Source of the DNA: Vibrio ostreicida
GTDB taxonomy: Bacteria > Pseudomonadota > Gammaproteobacteria > Enterobacterales > Vibrionaceae
Direction: 5' to 3'
Assembly: GCF_013074385.2 (NCBI RefSeq)
Contig: NZ_JABEYA020000002.1
Span: 310,001-374,000, forward strand
DNA length: 64,000 bases
Part shown: positions 1 through 10,897 of the stretch, piece by piece
How the letters are laid out: each line of letters starts with the position of its first letter
How positions within the stretch are numbered: the first letter of the stretch is position 1
Made by a program: the position numbers and the translations under genes
The notes under the pieces: model-generated
Database searches by the model: none
Seen by the model: the letters and a program-made list of their open reading frames with translations, nothing else
What the model was told of the DNA's origin: nothing

Positions 1-2956
1 TGCTGATGAAGAGACTTATCTGCACTTTGCGCTGGAATTTGCCGAGAAGAATGCCTTGCCTGTCGTCGCAACCAATGACGTCGTAATACTGGATGAGCAA
101 CTGTTTGAAGCCCATGAAATTCGCGTTGCCATTCATGACGGCTACACGTTAGAAGACCCCCGCCGTCCGAAACACTATAGCCCTCAGCAATACTTGCGAA
201 GTGAAGCGGAAATGTGTGAGTTGTTCGCTGATATTCCCGAGGCGCTTGAAAACAGTGTTGAAATTGCCAAGCGTTGTAATGTGACGGTGAGACTCGACGA
301 GTATTTTCTTCCTGCTTTTCCGACTGATGGGATGGAAGAAACCGAGTTTTTGGTGAATAAATCACAGCAAGGACTTGAAGAACGACTCGCCTTTTTATTT
401 CCAGATCCTAAAGTGCGCGCGTCGCGTCGACCTGAATACGATGATCGACTCAACATTGAATTAGAAGTGATCAATAACATGGGTTTCCCCGGTTACTTTC
501 TGATCGTCATGGAGTTTATTCAGTGGTCAAAAGACAACGATATTCCGGTTGGCCCAGGGCGAGGTTCTGGTGCAGGTTCATTGGTGGCGTACGCTTTAAA
601 AATTACCGATCTCGATCCGCTTGAGTATGATCTTCTATTTGAACGTTTTCTGAACCCTGAACGTGTTTCCATGCCCGATTTTGACGTCGATTTTTGTATG
701 GATAAGCGAGACCAAGTGATTGACCATGTCGCCGAAATGTACGGCCGAGACGCGGTATCGCAAATTATTACCTTTGGAACTATGGCGGCGAAAGCCGTAA
801 TACGTGATGTGGGGCGGGTACTGGGTCACCCATTTGGTTTTGTTGATCGTCTTTCTAAGTTGGTGCCACCCGACCCGGGTATGACCTTGGAAAAGGCGTT
901 CAATGCAGAGCCTGCTTTACCCGAGCTGTACAATGCCGATGAAGAAGTCAAAGCACTTATCGACATGTGTCGTATCCTTGAAGGCTGTACTCGTAATGCG
1001 GGTAAACATGCTGGTGGGGTCGTGATTTCACCAACAACCATCACTGACTTTGCTCCGATTTACGCAGATGCAGAAGGCCATTTTCCGGTTACTCAGTTCG
1101 ATAAAAATGACGTCGAAACGGCGGGTCTGGTTAAGTTTGATTTTCTGGGGCTACGTACCCTAACCATTATTGATTGGGCGATAGGACTCATCAATCCGCG
1201 TTTGGAAAAGCAAGGTCAATCACCGATTAATATTGAATCGATTCCATTGAAAGATGAGGCGTCATTCCGGCTGCTCCAGAACTCAGAAACTACGGCAGTA
1301 TTTCAGCTTGAATCACGGGGCATGAAAGAGCTAATCAAACGCCTTCAGCCTGACTGTTTCGAAGATATTATCGCACTGGTTGCCTTGTTTCGACCTGGAC
1401 CACTGCAATCCGGTATGGTTGACAACTTTATCGACCGTAAACACGGGCGAGAGGCTGTCTCATACCCAGACGAAACTTGGCAGCATGAATCGCTCAAAGA
1501 AACCCTTGAACCTACGTATGGCATTATTCTTTACCAAGAGCAGGTCATGCAGATTGCCCAGATTTTAGCAGGGTATACTTTGGGTGGCGCAGATATGTTG
1601 CGCCGAGCGATGGGTAAAAAGAAACCGGAAGAAATGGCTAAGCAGCGAGCCATCTTTGAGCAAGGGGCGATCAACAATGGCGTTGATGGTCAACTTGCGA
1701 TGAAAATCTTCGATTTGGTAGAAAAATTTGCGGGATATGGTTTCAACAAGTCCCACTCTGCTGCTTATGCGTTAGTGTCATATCAAACGCTGTGGCTAAA
1801 GACGCATTATCCTGCTGAGTTTATGGCGGCGGTTATGACCGCGGACATGGACAACACAGAAAAGGTGGTGGGCTTAGTTGACGAATGCCTTCGCATGAAG
1901 CTTAAGGTACTGCCACCTGATATCAACGCGGGTCTTTACCGTTTCAATGTTGATGAACAGGGAGCGATCGTTTACGGTATTGGTGCAATTAAAGGGGTTG
2001 GTGAGGGGCCGATTGAAGCCATTCTTGAGGCTCGTAATAAAGACGGACATTTCAAGGACTTGTTCGACTTCTGTGCCCGTATCGACCTTAAAAAAGTCAA
2101 TAAGCGTGTGATTGAAAAGCTGATTTACTCTGGGGCATTGGATCGCTTAGGTCCTCACCGAGCGGCGATGATGGCTTCATTAAATGATGCGGTTAAATCG
2201 GCCAGTCAATTTCATCAGGCTGAAGCGTTTGGTCAAAGCGATCTGTTTGGTGTCCTTACTGAAGCGCCAGAAGAAGTTGAACAGAAATACACTCAAGTTC
2301 CGGCTTGGCCAGAAAAAGTATGGCTGGAAGGAGAACGTGATACACTTGGATTATATTTGACTGGGCATCCCATAAATGCCTACATAAGGGAACTGGGCAA
2401 ATACACCAGTTGTCGATTAAAAGACGCGACGCCAACAAGACGTGATCAGACGGTCACCATTGCAGGGCTGGTGATTGCAGCCAGAGTCATGACGACCAAG
2501 CGAGGTTCACGTATTGGACTGATGACTTTAGACGATCGCAGTGGTCGCATGGAAGTGATGCTATTTTCCGATGCGCTAGATCGATATGCGGAATTACTGG
2601 AACAAGATAAAATTTTAGTGGTTTCCGGACAGGTCAGCTTTGATGATTTCAATGGTGGTCTTAAAATGTCCGCTCGCGAAGTCATGGAACTGAGCGCAGC
2701 GCGAGAGAAACACGCGCGTGGATTGTCAGTATCGATTAAGGAATCTCAAATCGATGGTCAGTTTTTTGAGCGCTTCAGTCGAATACTGGAGCCTCACCGG
2801 GCAGGGAGCATCCCTGTCCATGTCTATTATCAACGTAGTGATGCTCAAGCACGCTTAACGTTAGGAACGGAATGGCGCGTAACGCCGAGTGATGAACTAA
2901 TAGACAATTTGAAACAGTTGCTTGGTAACAGCCAAGTGGAACTCGAATTTAACTAA
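1..2956 (+). CDS. dnaE: DNA polymerase III alpha subunit, 3' part (5' end outside window)
   Basis: Catalytic subunit of the replicative polymerase. The reading frame is open from base 2, so the gene is cut at its 5' end; about 985 of roughly 1160 residues are present and most of the N-terminal PHP domain is missing. The polymerase region shows [10 protein letters not shown] and the acidic PDFDVDF motif (bases 674-694) that supplies two catalytic aspartates, followed by the FRPGPLQSG and [13 protein letters not shown] blocks. A clamp-binding motif of the type QSDLF lies at bases 2234-2248, followed by an OB-fold region. An internal TTG at base 56 is not the real start. accA follows after a 38-bp gap that contains a hairpin, an arrangement also known in E. 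coli. Identity is very secure. Confidence 0.98.
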   Translation, partial: ADEETYLHFALEFAEKNALPVVATNDVVILDEQLFEAHEIRVAIHDGYTLEDPRRPKHYSPQQYLRSEAEMCELFADIPEALENSVEIAKRCNVTVRLDEYFLPAFPTDGMEETEFLVNKSQQGLEERLAFLFPDPKVRASRRPEYDDRLNIELEVINNMGFPGYFLIVMEFIQWSKDNDIPVGPGRGSGAGSLVAYALKITDLDPLEYDLLFERFLNPERVSMPDFDVDFCMDKRDQVIDHVAEMYGRDAVSQIITFGTMAAKAVIRDVGRVLGHPFGFVDRLSKLVPPDPGMTLEKAFNAEPALPELYNADEEVKALIDMCRILEGCTRNAGKHAGGVVISPTTITDFAPIYADAEGHFPVTQFDKNDVETAGLVKFDFLGLRTLTIIDWAIGLINPRLEKQGQSPINIESIPLKDEASFRLLQNSETTAVFQLESRGMKELIKRLQPDCFEDIIALVALFRPGPLQSGMVDNFIDRKHGREAVSYPDETWQHESLKETLEPTYGIILYQEQVMQIAQILAGYTLGGADMLRRAMGKKKPEEMAKQRAIFEQGAINNGVDGQLAMKIFDLVEKFAGYGFNKSHSAAYALVSYQTLWLKTHYPAEFMAAVMTADMDNTEKVVGLVDECLRMKLKVLPPDINAGLYRFNVDEQGAIVYGIGAIKGVGEGPIEAILEARNKDGHFKDLFDFCARIDLKKVNKRVIEKLIYSGALDRLGPHRAAMMASLNDAVKSASQFHQAEAFGQSDLFGVLTEAPEEVEQKYTQVPAWPEKVWLEGERDTLGLYLTGHPINAYIRELGKYTSCRLKDATPTRRDQTVTIAGLVIAARVMTTKRGSRIGLMTLDDRSGRMEVMLFSDALDRYAELLEQDKILVVSGQVSFDDFNGGLKMSAREVMELSAAREKHARGLSVSIKESQIDGQFFERFSRILEPHRAGSIPVHVYYQRSDAQARLTLGTEWRVTPSDELIDNLKQLLGNSQVELEFN

Positions 2957-2978
2957 GTTCGGCAGCACACTGCCGAAC
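2957..2978 (+). other. dnaE-accA intercistronic hairpin
   Basis: A perfect 9-bp inverted repeat (GTTCGGCAG / CTGCCGAAC, loop CACA) begins at the base after the dnaE stop codon. No T-run follows, so it looks more like an RNA stability or processing hairpin, or a weak attenuator, than a full terminator. Confidence 0.6.
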
Positions 2979-2994
2979 CAGAAAGGATCTTTAG

Positions 2995-3954
2995 ATGAGC
3001 CTGAACTTTTTAGAATTTGAAAAGCCTATCGCAGAACTAGAAGCGAAGATTGAAGCACTTCGTGGCGTATCTCGTCATGGCGGTGATTCTGGTGTTGATC
3101 TAGAAAAAGAGATTGAACAACTAGAGAAGAAAAGCTTAGAGCTGAAGAAGAAAACATTCAGTGACTTAGGCGCTTGGGAAACTGCGCAGTTAGCACGTCA
3201 TCCTTTGCGTCCTTATACGCTAGACTACATTGAACACGCTTTTACGGAATTCGAAGAATTGGCTGGTGATCGAGCCTATGCGGATGACAAAGCGATCGTT
3301 GGCGGTATGGCGCGCCTAGAAGGGCGTCCTGTGATGATCATCGGTCATCAGAAAGGCCGTGAGACGAAAGAAAAAGTAAAACGCAATTTCGGTATGCCAA
3401 AGCCTGAGGGTTACCGTAAAGCCCTTCGTCTTATGGAGACTGCTGAGCGTTTTAACATGCCGATTATCACCTTTATTGATACGGCGGGTGCTTATCCTGG
3501 TGTCGGCGCGGAAGAACGTGGTCAATCAGAAGCGATTGCGAAAAACTTAAAAGTAATGTCTGGCCTTAAAGTCCCTGTGATTTGTAATGTCATCGGTGAA
3601 GGCGGTTCTGGTGGGGCATTAGCGATTGGGGTTGGCGATTATGTGAACATGCTCCAATATTCGACCTATTCGGTGATTTCACCTGAAGGCTGTGCGTCTA
3701 TCTTATGGCGTGATTCTGATAAAGCGCCTCAAGCGGCAGAAGCGATGGGGCTAATCGCTCCACGTCTTAAAGAATTGAGCTTGATCGATGAAATTATTGA
3801 AGAGCCTTTAGGAGGCGCTCATCGTAATCCTGTGCAGATGGCGGCCAACATGAAGGCAACATTATCTAAGCAGCTTAAAGAGCTTGAACACTTCGATAAC
3901 GAGGCGTTACTTGAACGTCGCTATCAGCGATTGATGAGTTACGGCTACTGTTGA
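2995..3954 (+). CDS. accA: Acetyl-CoA carboxylase, carboxyltransferase subunit alpha
   Basis: The alpha subunit pairs with AccD to transfer CO2 from carboxybiotin to acetyl-CoA, the first committed step of fatty acid synthesis. At 319 residues it has the normal family length. The N-terminal 50 residues are a charged coiled-coil helix, followed by a crotonase-fold domain with [10 protein letters not shown] and the glycine-rich [12 protein letters not shown] oxyanion region. AAAGGA precedes the ATG at a good distance. It lies directly downstream of dnaE and is probably co-transcribed with it, ending at a strong terminator. Confidence 0.98.
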   Translation: MSLNFLEFEKPIAELEAKIEALRGVSRHGGDSGVDLEKEIEQLEKKSLELKKKTFSDLGAWETAQLARHPLRPYTLDYIEHAFTEFEELAGDRAYADDKAIVGGMARLEGRPVMIIGHQKGRETKEKVKRNFGMPKPEGYRKALRLMETAERFNMPIITFIDTAGAYPGVGAEERGQSEAIAKNLKVMSGLKVPVICNVIGEGGSGGALAIGVGDYVNMLQYSTYSVISPEGCASILWRDSDKAPQAAEAMGLIAPRLKELSLIDEIIEEPLGGAHRNPVQMAANMKATLSKQLKELEHFDNEALLERRYQRLMSYGYC

Positions 3955-3971
3955 TCACTCATTATTTATCG

Positions 3972-4000
3972 AAAAGGCTGAACTGAGTTCAGCCTTTTTT
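3972..4000 (+). terminator. Rho-independent terminator after accA
   Basis: AAAAGGCTGAAC pairs with GTTCAGCCTTTT across a short loop and is followed by a T-run. It separates the dnaE-accA unit from tilS. Confidence 0.85.
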
Positions 4001-4046
4001 GTTGGCAGTGATAAAATACCAGTATTAACTTCAAATGGCGTAAGTG

Positions 4047-5381
4047 ATGAGTATCGAATCGACTTTTCAGACTGTGATAGAGAGATATTACCAACCAAAA
4101 GGCCGAATCGTTCTTGGGCTCAGCGGCGGGCTTGATTCGCGGGCAATGCTTGAACTGATGTCCAGTTATTGCCAAGAGAGACAGATTGAATGTGCCGCGA
4201 TACATGTGCACCATGGTTTAAGTGTCAATGCAGATCTTTGGGCTGAGCAATGTCGTCAATGGTGCAAAGAAGCCGGAGTTGCCTTGAAAGTTAAAAAAGT
4301 GGCACTTGAAACAACGGGAAAAAGCCTTGAAGAAAGTGCACGTGAAGCAAGGTACGGCGTGTTGAGACAGTATCTGAGGGCTAAAGATCTGCTGTTAACC
4401 GCTCAGCATGGTGATGATCAAATCGAGACATTTCTGCTTGCGCTGAAGCGTGGCAGCGGTCCCAAAGGATTGTCGGCAATGGGTGAGGCGACGCCATTTG
4501 GTGACGCTACGTTAGTACGACCCTTGTTAACCGTCACTCGAATCCAAATCGAAAATTATGCTACGTCTCGTCAACTCACATGGGTTGAAGATGAGAGCAA
4601 TCACAACATGCGTTTCGACCGTAATTTTCTTCGCCATTCTATTACTCCTACACTCAAGACACGTTGGCCTCATTTCTCACAGGCTGTGCATCGCAGTGCG
4701 GAGCTATGTGCTGAGCAGGAAACGTTACTTGATGAGTTGTTGAGTGAGCGTTTACAACAATCTTGCCATCTCGATGGCAGTTTACACATTGACTCTTTAT
4801 CCAAAATGAGTGCCTTGATGCGTTCTCGTTTGATCAGAATGTGGTTAGGGCTCTGTAAAGTACGTATGCCTAGCCGACAACAGCTCGACATCCTTTGGCA
4901 AGAGGTGGCACTTAGCCGATGTGATGCAAACCCTGTTTTTTCTTTGCCTAATGGGCAAGTGAGGCGCTTTGAACAGCGTTTGTATTGGGTTGAGCAATGG
5001 CGAGATATCTCTCAATGGACGCAGAGCATTGCTTTTGATCAACCGATAGACTTGCCGGACCATTTAGGGACACTTTTGCTAACAGAGAGTCATCACGGAA
5101 GGTTATCTTTTAAGTCGTTGGAATCCAAACCGCTCATGGTTATTTTTGAACCGCAGGGATTGATCGCTCGGCCTTCTGAGCGAGCCCATAGCCGAAAACT
5201 GAAAAAATTGTTTCAGGAGTACTCAGTACCAAGTTGGTTAAGACGTCGTTTGCCGATCCTAATGTGTGGTGAGCAGTTGGTCGCCGTGGCGGATTTATTC
5301 GTTGAACATCAGTTTTCAGGCCAAGACTGTGAACTGATCTGGGACAAAGCGACATCAGTTGTGACAAAATTGCCGTTATAA
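4047..5381 (+). CDS. tilS: tRNA(Ile)-lysidine synthetase
   Basis: Modifies C34 of the CAU-anticodon tRNA-Ile to lysidine, which changes its decoding from AUG to AUA. The N-terminal PP-loop ATPase signature SGGLDS is at about residues 24-29, with HVHHGLS and QHGDDQIET further on. The C-terminal TilS substrate-binding domains follow, including the RKLKKLFQE segment. The 444-residue length fits enterobacterial TilS. Adjacent GTG (4044) and ATG (4047) codons compete as start; ATG is preferred. It appears monocistronic behind the accA terminator, with the cytochrome gene 34 bp downstream. Confidence 0.96.
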   Translation: MSIESTFQTVIERYYQPKGRIVLGLSGGLDSRAMLELMSSYCQERQIECAAIHVHHGLSVNADLWAEQCRQWCKEAGVALKVKKVALETTGKSLEESAREARYGVLRQYLRAKDLLLTAQHGDDQIETFLLALKRGSGPKGLSAMGEATPFGDATLVRPLLTVTRIQIENYATSRQLTWVEDESNHNMRFDRNFLRHSITPTLKTRWPHFSQAVHRSAELCAEQETLLDELLSERLQQSCHLDGSLHIDSLSKMSALMRSRLIRMWLGLCKVRMPSRQQLDILWQEVALSRCDANPVFSLPNGQVRRFEQRLYWVEQWRDISQWTQSIAFDQPIDLPDHLGTLLLTESHHGRLSFKSLESKPLMVIFEPQGLIARPSERAHSRKLKKLFQEYSVPSWLRRRLPILMCGEQLVAVADLFVEHQFSGQDCELIWDKATSVVTKLPL

Positions 5382-5415
5382 ACCATACAATAAAAATGGG
5401 CATAAAGGTGAAGCA

Positions 5416-5730
5416 ATGAAAAACTATGTAATGGGAATGGCACTCTTGCTGGGTATGGTCAGTGGTCCAATTTTCGCGGCGGGTGATGTTGCGGCGGGCA
5501 AAGCAAAATCCTCAGTCTGTGCAGCCTGCCATGGTGCGGATGGTATCGCTATCATCCCAGGATACCCCAATTTAAAAGGCCAAAATGAACAGTACCTTGC
5601 TTCCTCGCTCAAAGCGTATCAAGCTAAACAAAGAAAAGGCGGGCTTGCTGCAGTGATGCAAGCTCAGGCCGCGATGCTCAGTGATGCGGATGTTGCGAAT
5701 TTGGCGGCCTTCTACGCCAGTTTAAATTAG
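5416..5730 (+). CDS. Periplasmic class I cytochrome c (c553/c4-like)
   Basis: A 104-residue protein with a clear Sec signal peptide (about residues 1-21, cleavage after IFA) and one haem-binding motif CAACH near residue 35. The C-terminus ([14 protein letters not shown]) is typical of small monohaem class I cytochromes, and a Met in the MQAQAAM stretch could be the axial ligand. It should be a soluble periplasmic electron carrier, but its redox partners cannot be read from the sequence. Neighbours tilS and glnB give no functional clue. Confidence 0.9.
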   Translation: MKNYVMGMALLLGMVSGPIFAAGDVAAGKAKSSVCAACHGADGIAIIPGYPNLKGQNEQYLASSLKAYQAKQRKGGLAAVMQAQAAMLSDADVANLAAFYASLN

Positions 5731-5821
5731 TTCGTCTCTTTGGTTGGGGCCAGTCGGATCGTCCTCGGGCTTTTTATTAGCGCTCGATCGTGGGATAATA
5801 ACGAAAATTGCTTAAGTTTAA

Positions 5822-6169
<348 letters not shown>

Positions 6170-6178
6170 ATAGTTGAG

Positions 6179-6201
6179 AAGAGTCGTTTGACTCTTTTTT
6201 A
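6179..6201 (+). terminator. Rho-independent terminator after glnB
   Basis: AAGAGTC pairs with GACTCTT around a GTTT loop and runs into a T-rich tail. Confidence 0.8.
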
Positions 6202-6216
6202 TTTTGGGGGCGTACG

Positions 6217-7122
6217 TTGAAGTTTCGAATTCTTCTGTTTCCGATTGCCCTAGTTGCCATTATGGTGACGGCTTTCGAAACCATTTTTACTCGTCCAGAA
6301 TCTGCGCCGATCGTATCGATCTCGGCCCATGCCCAAAGCTCTTCTTTCACGTGTATTCACCACGATGATGCCCTCTCGATTGATAAAGAACGGCAAATCA
6401 ATTTGTTGGTTTGGAATCTGTATAAGCAAAAGAAACCACACTGGCAGCAAAGTCTTGGCCAATATTCAATGGATAAACAACTGGTGCTACTTCAAGAAGC
6501 CAGTATGACTCCAGAATTCAAGCATTGGGTGATCCAACGACCATGGTTTGCAAATCAAGTCGAAGCCTTTAAGGTTTTTGACGTCAGTACGGGTGTCCTT
6601 AACTTGGCAGCGCATCGTCCGGCATTGGCATGTGCATTTACTGAGTTAGAGCCTTGGCTTGGTTTACCCAAATCAGCGCTCTATGAACAATACCCCTTAA
6701 GTAATGGGCAGAGTTTAGCGGTGGTGAACATTCATTCAGTTAACTTTACGTTTGGAATAAAAGAATATCAAACACAGCTGGACACCCTAGCTGCTCAACT
6801 GGCACGGCACGCAGGGCCTATGATTGTTGCTGGGGACTTTAATAGCTGGAGTGAAGAGCGGTTTGATGTACTGACCCGTGTGGTGCAAAAACTCGGTCTT
6901 AAAGAAGTCGAATATCGTCCGGATCGCCGTACACGGTTCCTCACCGGACTGCCCCTTGATCACGTTTTCTTTCGTGGTTTGACGCTTAAAAAAGCAGAAA
7001 CGTCGCTATCCGACGCTTCTGATCATAACCCAATTGAAGTGACGTTTGAGTTAACTAAGCAAGATATAAAGCGCCCAAATCAGGTAGCAGGCAAGCCAAG
7101 GCAGCGCGGAGATCACCAGTGA
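6217..7122 (+). CDS. yafD: Endonuclease/exonuclease/phosphatase-family protein (YafD-like)
   Basis: Member of the DNase I-like metal-dependent phosphohydrolase superfamily; the substrate of YafD is not established. Residues 1-20 form a hydrophobic signal or anchor segment. Superfamily blocks follow: NLLVWNLYK, LLQEAS, VAGDFNSW and a terminal LDHVFFRG...SDHNPIEV. The start is TTG (6217) preceded by GGGGG; the first in-frame ATG would remove most of the hydrophobic segment. The last 24 codons overlap the oppositely oriented YIP1-family gene. The yafD-mltD-gloB-yafS order matches E. coli apart from yafE, which is replaced here. Confidence 0.88.
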   Translation: MKFRILLFPIALVAIMVTAFETIFTRPESAPIVSISAHAQSSSFTCIHHDDALSIDKERQINLLVWNLYKQKKPHWQQSLGQYSMDKQLVLLQEASMTPEFKHWVIQRPWFANQVEAFKVFDVSTGVLNLAAHRPALACAFTELEPWLGLPKSALYEQYPLSNGQSLAVVNIHSVNFTFGIKEYQTQLDTLAAQLARHAGPMIVAGDFNSWSEERFDVLTRVVQKLGLKEVEYRPDRRTRFLTGLPLDHVFFRGLTLKKAETSLSDASDHNPIEVTFELTKQDIKRPNQVAGKPRQRGDHQ

Positions 7123-7737
7123 TTGGCCACGTGCAAACCCTGTCCAGGTGCTGACTGCGGTATAACCGAGCGCAATGTACCAAGGCAACAGCAGTGGCAC
7201 AGCTCTGGCAAAATGGGACCATTCATTGGTGAGCGGGAGTTTGAGTAACCCATTTAAGCTGTTCAAATCTGCCGCAAATATCATGACATAGCCATGTTGC
7301 ATCAGGACACTGGTGTAGCTGGCGATATCACCGATGACCGCTGGAAAGACAATAACACAACTTGCGGCGAACCAACGCCAGAACCCCTGCGGTACTGAGC
7401 TGGATTTTGTGGCGAAATAGAACCATACCGAGAGCATGAAGATCGTTAAGGTCCTTCCCGCCACATCACTAATGATTTCAATGGCCATCAGTGTGTTGGC
7501 ATTGAGTAATTCCAGTTGTTGGGGTGCGTTTTGCGCGAGCTGGGTGGTTAGGTTTTCCTTCAACCAGACAAATGGAACGAGATCAAAGTAGGCACTCCAA
7601 AAAACAAAGGGCGAAATTATCAGCACTAAGTAAGCTTGCCAGCCCCATAAACCTCTCTGACTAAGCGCAAGAAAACAAGACACGGGCGAACGAAAAATAT
7701 CCAGCAGCATGCTTATTGGATTGACAGATGGGTTCAT
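7051..7737 (-). CDS. YIP1-family integral membrane protein
   Basis: A 228-residue hydrophobic protein with about five predicted membrane segments (for example WQAYLVLIISPFVFWSAYF, LTIFMLSVWFYFA, ASCVIVFPAVIGDIA and a C-terminal ISALPWLACYLIWALYILL). The pattern fits the YIP1 domain family; its bacterial function is unknown. Its ATG overlaps the mltD stop by 4 bp (ATGA), so translation is probably coupled to mltD. Its 3' end overlaps yafD on the other strand for 72 bp. Confidence 0.8.
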   Translation of the reverse strand: MNPSVNPISMLLDIFRSPVSCFLALSQRGLWGWQAYLVLIISPFVFWSAYFDLVPFVWLKENLTTQLAQNAPQQLELLNANTLMAIEIISDVAGRTLTIFMLSVWFYFATKSSSVPQGFWRWFAASCVIVFPAVIGDIASYTSVLMQHGYVMIFAADLNSLNGLLKLPLTNEWSHFARAVPLLLPWYIALGYTAVSTWTGFARGQSLVISALPWLACYLIWALYILLS

Positions 7738-9293
7738 ACACTTACCTTGGTGACATCAATGTAGAGTTTGAGCCTTTGCCCAGGTTGCAAATACTTATTT
7801 TTACTGAGATCGTTCCATTTTAGGATGTCATGGGATTTAACTTTAAACTTGCTGGCGATACCGCTGATGGTATCGCCTGATTTGACACTATAAAAAACAG
7901 TTCGAATGACCAAAGCGTCAGAGTTGCTTTTCCAAATGACCAACTTCTGACCTACCCGCAGTGTATCTTTGGGTCCCATCCCATTCCATTTGGCAAGTGA
8001 CTGATGCGACACTTTATGCGCACGCGCAATACTCCATAGGCTGTCTCCAGAACGCACAGTCTGCGTGAGTTTATATTGACCTTGAGAGACAGACTGGGTT
8101 TTTGCCAAACGATTAGTGGCACTTAACGTATAGGCTTGGCCCGCTTGTGAGGAGGTTGGGATCATCAGGTACTGACCGACACGAATACGACTGTCGGGGA
8201 GGTTATTGGCTTTTTGAATAACTTGAGCAGTTGTCCGATATTGCTTGGCAAGAAAGAGCAGACTGTCCCCAGACTTTACTCTATATCGGACCACTTTCAT
8301 CCCTTTTCCGCGATTTTTCTCAACTTGTTGTGTGAAATTCGCTACTGTTTCTACAGGCAGAAGCAGTTGATGTGGGCCATCAGGCGGTGTCGCCCATTGA
8401 TTGTAGGCTGGGTTAAGGTTTTGCAGCTGTTTTACACTGATGCCGGCATAGTTCGCGGCAATCGCCAAATCCAATTGTTCCTTGGGATCGACGAGTGAAA
8501 CAGCCACTTGATTGTCTATCTTAGGCATTTCAAGGCCATATTCTTCTTGATTGGCGATAATATCAGCTAATGCCAGCAACTTCGGTACATATCCACTGGT
8601 TTCTTTTGGAAGATCCAAAGAGAAAAAGTCGGTTGGCCTACCGAGGTTTGTATTGTGACGAATGGCACGAGAAACGCGACCACCGCCACTATTATAGGCC
8701 GCAATCGCATGATTCCAGTTGCCTTCAAAACGTCGGTTGAGCGTCTCTAAATAGTCGAGTGCAGCATCGGTGGCGGCGGAGACATCACGTCTCCCATCAT
8801 ACCAAAAGTCTTGTTTTAATCCGTAATATTTCCCCGTACCAGGAACGAACTGCCAAAGACCCGAGGCACTCCCATGTGAATAGGCAAACGGGTCAAAAGA
8901 ACTTTCGACAATCGGCAGTAGAGCCAATTCTAATGGCATATCACGTTGCTCAATTTTTTCTGTGATCAGATACAGAAAAGGTTTGGCGCGCTCAGAGACG
9001 GTTTTTAGGTGATTGGGGTGCGTAAGGTACCATGTACGATAGTAATCGACCATCTTGTCATCTGGAATAGGGAAGCGCAGTTGTAGGGCAATCCGTTGCC
9101 AGACATCTTGTTGGGACTGGGGATCGACGAGGGCATTAGACGTTGCTCCCGAGACATGATTCGCAGAACGAGTTGGTTCCACGGTCGATGTTTGATTCGT
9201 GACCGGAGATACGACGTTTCCGGTTTCAGTCTGCTGGGTTAGCTGACATCCTGTCAAAAGCAGTGCCAAGACCCAACTGTGTTTTACTTGCAT
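7734..9293 (-). CDS. mltD: Membrane-bound lytic murein transglycosylase D
   Basis: Outer-membrane lipoprotein that cleaves glycan strands to 1,6-anhydro-muropeptides. The chosen start (9293) gives a lipoprotein signal with lipobox LLTGC (Cys16); an upstream in-frame start would overlap gloB and bury the signal. The SLT domain carries the catalytic Glu in PIVESSFDP (Glu130), with GLWQF and AYNSGGGRV. Three LysM repeats follow at about 337-379, 411-454 and 468-511. At 519 residues it is longer than E. coli MltD (about 452, two LysM). It sits between gloB and the YIP1 gene on the same strand. Confidence 0.95.
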   Translation of the reverse strand: MQVKHSWVLALLLTGCQLTQQTETGNVVSPVTNQTSTVEPTRSANHVSGATSNALVDPQSQQDVWQRIALQLRFPIPDDKMVDYYRTWYLTHPNHLKTVSERAKPFLYLITEKIEQRDMPLELALLPIVESSFDPFAYSHGSASGLWQFVPGTGKYYGLKQDFWYDGRRDVSAATDAALDYLETLNRRFEGNWNHAIAAYNSGGGRVSRAIRHNTNLGRPTDFFSLDLPKETSGYVPKLLALADIIANQEEYGLEMPKIDNQVAVSLVDPKEQLDLAIAANYAGISVKQLQNLNPAYNQWATPPDGPHQLLLPVETVANFTQQVEKNRGKGMKVVRYRVKSGDSLLFLAKQYRTTAQVIQKANNLPDSRIRVGQYLMIPTSSQAGQAYTLSATNRLAKTQSVSQGQYKLTQTVRSGDSLWSIARAHKVSHQSLAKWNGMGPKDTLRVGQKLVIWKSNSDALVIRTVFYSVKSGDTISGIASKFKVKSHDILKWNDLSKNKYLQPGQRLKLYIDVTKVSV

Positions 9294-9363
9294 TGCACAG
9301 CCCTTCTTCAAATTGGCTGCTGATAATACGTGTGTCATTGTGCCACTGACAAGTTTCAAAACG

Positions 9364-10122
9364 TTAAAATTCGTTTTTCCACTCACGCAATGCAGTAAAA
9401 ATGGCTAAAGAGTCTGTTTTTTGCGTGCGATTTGCGACGGAGTGAATCACACTCGGTTGATCGGTTCTCAAAAACGGGTTGATCCATTTCTCCCTACGAA
9501 GAGTGGTGGGCAATGTGGGTTTGTCGTGGGCCCTCAGGCGATTGACTTCGTCCCGATATTGCTGCAATTGGGAATTTGTGGGCTCGACCGCCAAAGCAAA
9601 GGCGACATTACTCGCCGTGTACTCGTGAGCGCAGTATACTTGAGTTTCTTCGGGTAAGGCTGCGAGTTTGGCTAGGGATGTATGCATTTGCTCCATGGTC
9701 CCTTCGAATACCCTGCCACAGCCTGCTGAAAACAACACATCACCACAAAAAAGTTTCCCGTCACCGACAAAACCTATGTGTCCACGGGTGTGACCTTCAA
9801 GCCCTAAAACAAAAAAGATTTCACCGAACAACTCGATCTGCTGGCCTGGCTCTACGGCGTGTGTCAAAGTGGGGACCGGTTCGTTTGCAGGCCCGACAAC
9901 ATCGATATCGGGAAACTGTCTGACTAACTCAGGGACGCCACCAATATGATCGTTATGATGATGAGTAATTAATATCGCGTCTAAGGTTAATTGATGTTGC
10001 TTTAGGTAGGCGAGTACTGGTGCAGCGTCCCCAGGGTCGACAATAGCACAACGCTGATCGCTATTTTGAATCAGCCAGATGTAATTGTCGCTAAATGCAG
10101 GTATGCTTTTGATATCTAACAT
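9364..10122 (-). CDS. gloB: Hydroxyacylglutathione hydrolase (glyoxalase II)
   Basis: Hydrolyses S-D-lactoylglutathione to D-lactate and glutathione in methylglyoxal detoxification. Metallo-beta-lactamase fold with the binuclear metal motif [10 protein letters not shown], then GHTRGHIGF and CAHEYT. The start at 10122 ([13 protein letters not shown]) is preceded by GGAGAGA at proper spacing and gives 252 residues, the usual length. It is divergent from yafS with only 39 bp between them, and mltD follows on the same strand. Confidence 0.96.
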   Translation of the reverse strand: MLDIKSIPAFSDNYIWLIQNSDQRCAIVDPGDAAPVLAYLKQHQLTLDAILITHHHNDHIGGVPELVRQFPDIDVVGPANEPVPTLTHAVEPGQQIELFGEIFFVLGLEGHTRGHIGFVGDGKLFCGDVLFSAGCGRVFEGTMEQMHTSLAKLAALPEETQVYCAHEYTASNVAFALAVEPTNSQLQQYRDEVNRLRAHDKPTLPTTLRREKWINPFLRTDQPSVIHSVANRTQKTDSLAIFTALREWKNEF

Positions 10123-10161
10123 AGTTGTCTCTCCATTTGCCAAGAGTGAAGCAGGGTTAAT

Positions 10162-10890
10162 ATGACGCCAGCACGCAGCAGTAAGACACTAGAAAAGCCT
10201 CATTCATGGTCACAGCTCAAAAATGGCCAATGGGTGAGTGAGTCACTCCAAACCCGTTTCGATGAATGGAGCCCAAAACTATTTGGCTATCATATGCTTA
10301 AGTTAGGTGGACTGAGTTGCGAGTTAACCAGCTTTAACTGCAATATTCAACATCAAGTTCACCTTGATACCCAAAACCCTTTGCACAATGTGATTGCTGA
10401 TAGCTACCATTTACCTTTTCTTGAAAAAAGTTTCGACACGGTTGTAATGGCACATCAACTCGACTTTTGTCATGATCCTCACCTCATTCTTAGAGAAGTC
10501 GACCGAGTGATGATTGATGATGGCTATCTTATCATCACAGGCTTTAATCCTATCAGTTTAACGGGTTTGGGGAGTTTGATGCCATGGCGACGCAACAATT
10601 TGCCGTGGAGTGGGAGGATGTTTACCCCAAACAGGGTCAAAGATTGGCTCAGTTTATTGAACTATCAAGTCATTGAATGTGATCGCTATGCGTTGTTTCC
10701 GATGCAAAAATATCGGACCTTTTGGACTTGGTTGGAAAACAGCCTCGGAGAATGGGCTTCTCCTGCTGGGAGTTTATATTTTATTGTTGCTCGAAAACGG
10801 ACCTACCCACTTAATCCGATCAAACCTTACTGGAAGCTCAAACGAAAATTGACGCCTGTTGGCGTCAATTACAACATATCGAATCAGTGA
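10162..10890 (+). CDS. yafS: SAM-dependent class I methyltransferase (YafS-like)
   Basis: A 242-residue protein of the Methyltransf_11 type. The post-I and post-II regions are visible ([19 protein letters not shown] and [21 protein letters not shown]), but the usual motif I glycine cluster is weak, as in E. coli YafS. The substrate is unknown. It is divergent from gloB and convergent with rnhA (stop codons 7 bp apart). A 10-bp perfect hairpin lies inside its last codons. Confidence 0.85.
   Translation: MTPARSSKTLEKPHSWSQLKNGQWVSESLQTRFDEWSPKLFGYHMLKLGGLSCELTSFNCNIQHQVHLDTQNPLHNVIADSYHLPFLEKSFDTVVMAHQLDFCHDPHLILREVDRVMIDDGYLIITGFNPISLTGLGSLMPWRRNNLPWSGRMFTPNRVKDWLSLLNYQVIECDRYALFPMQKYRTFWTWLENSLGEWASPAGSLYFIVARKRTYPLNPIKPYWKLKRKLTPVGVNYNISNQ
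10847..10870. terminator. Hairpin inside the yafS 3' end (yafS/rnhA convergence)
   Basis: AATTGACGCC pairs perfectly with GGCGTCAATT around TGTT, inside the yafS coding sequence. Only 7 bp separate the two convergent stop codons, so this may serve as the termination or 3'-end signal for one or both genes. No T-run is present. Confidence 0.45.
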
Positions 10891-10897
10891 GGCAATA

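Noticed and set aside
184..2685. Antisense open frames within dnaE and similar shadow frames inside other large genes
   Set aside because: All are short, lie antisense or out of frame to well-supported genes and show no protein-like features or ribosome sites.
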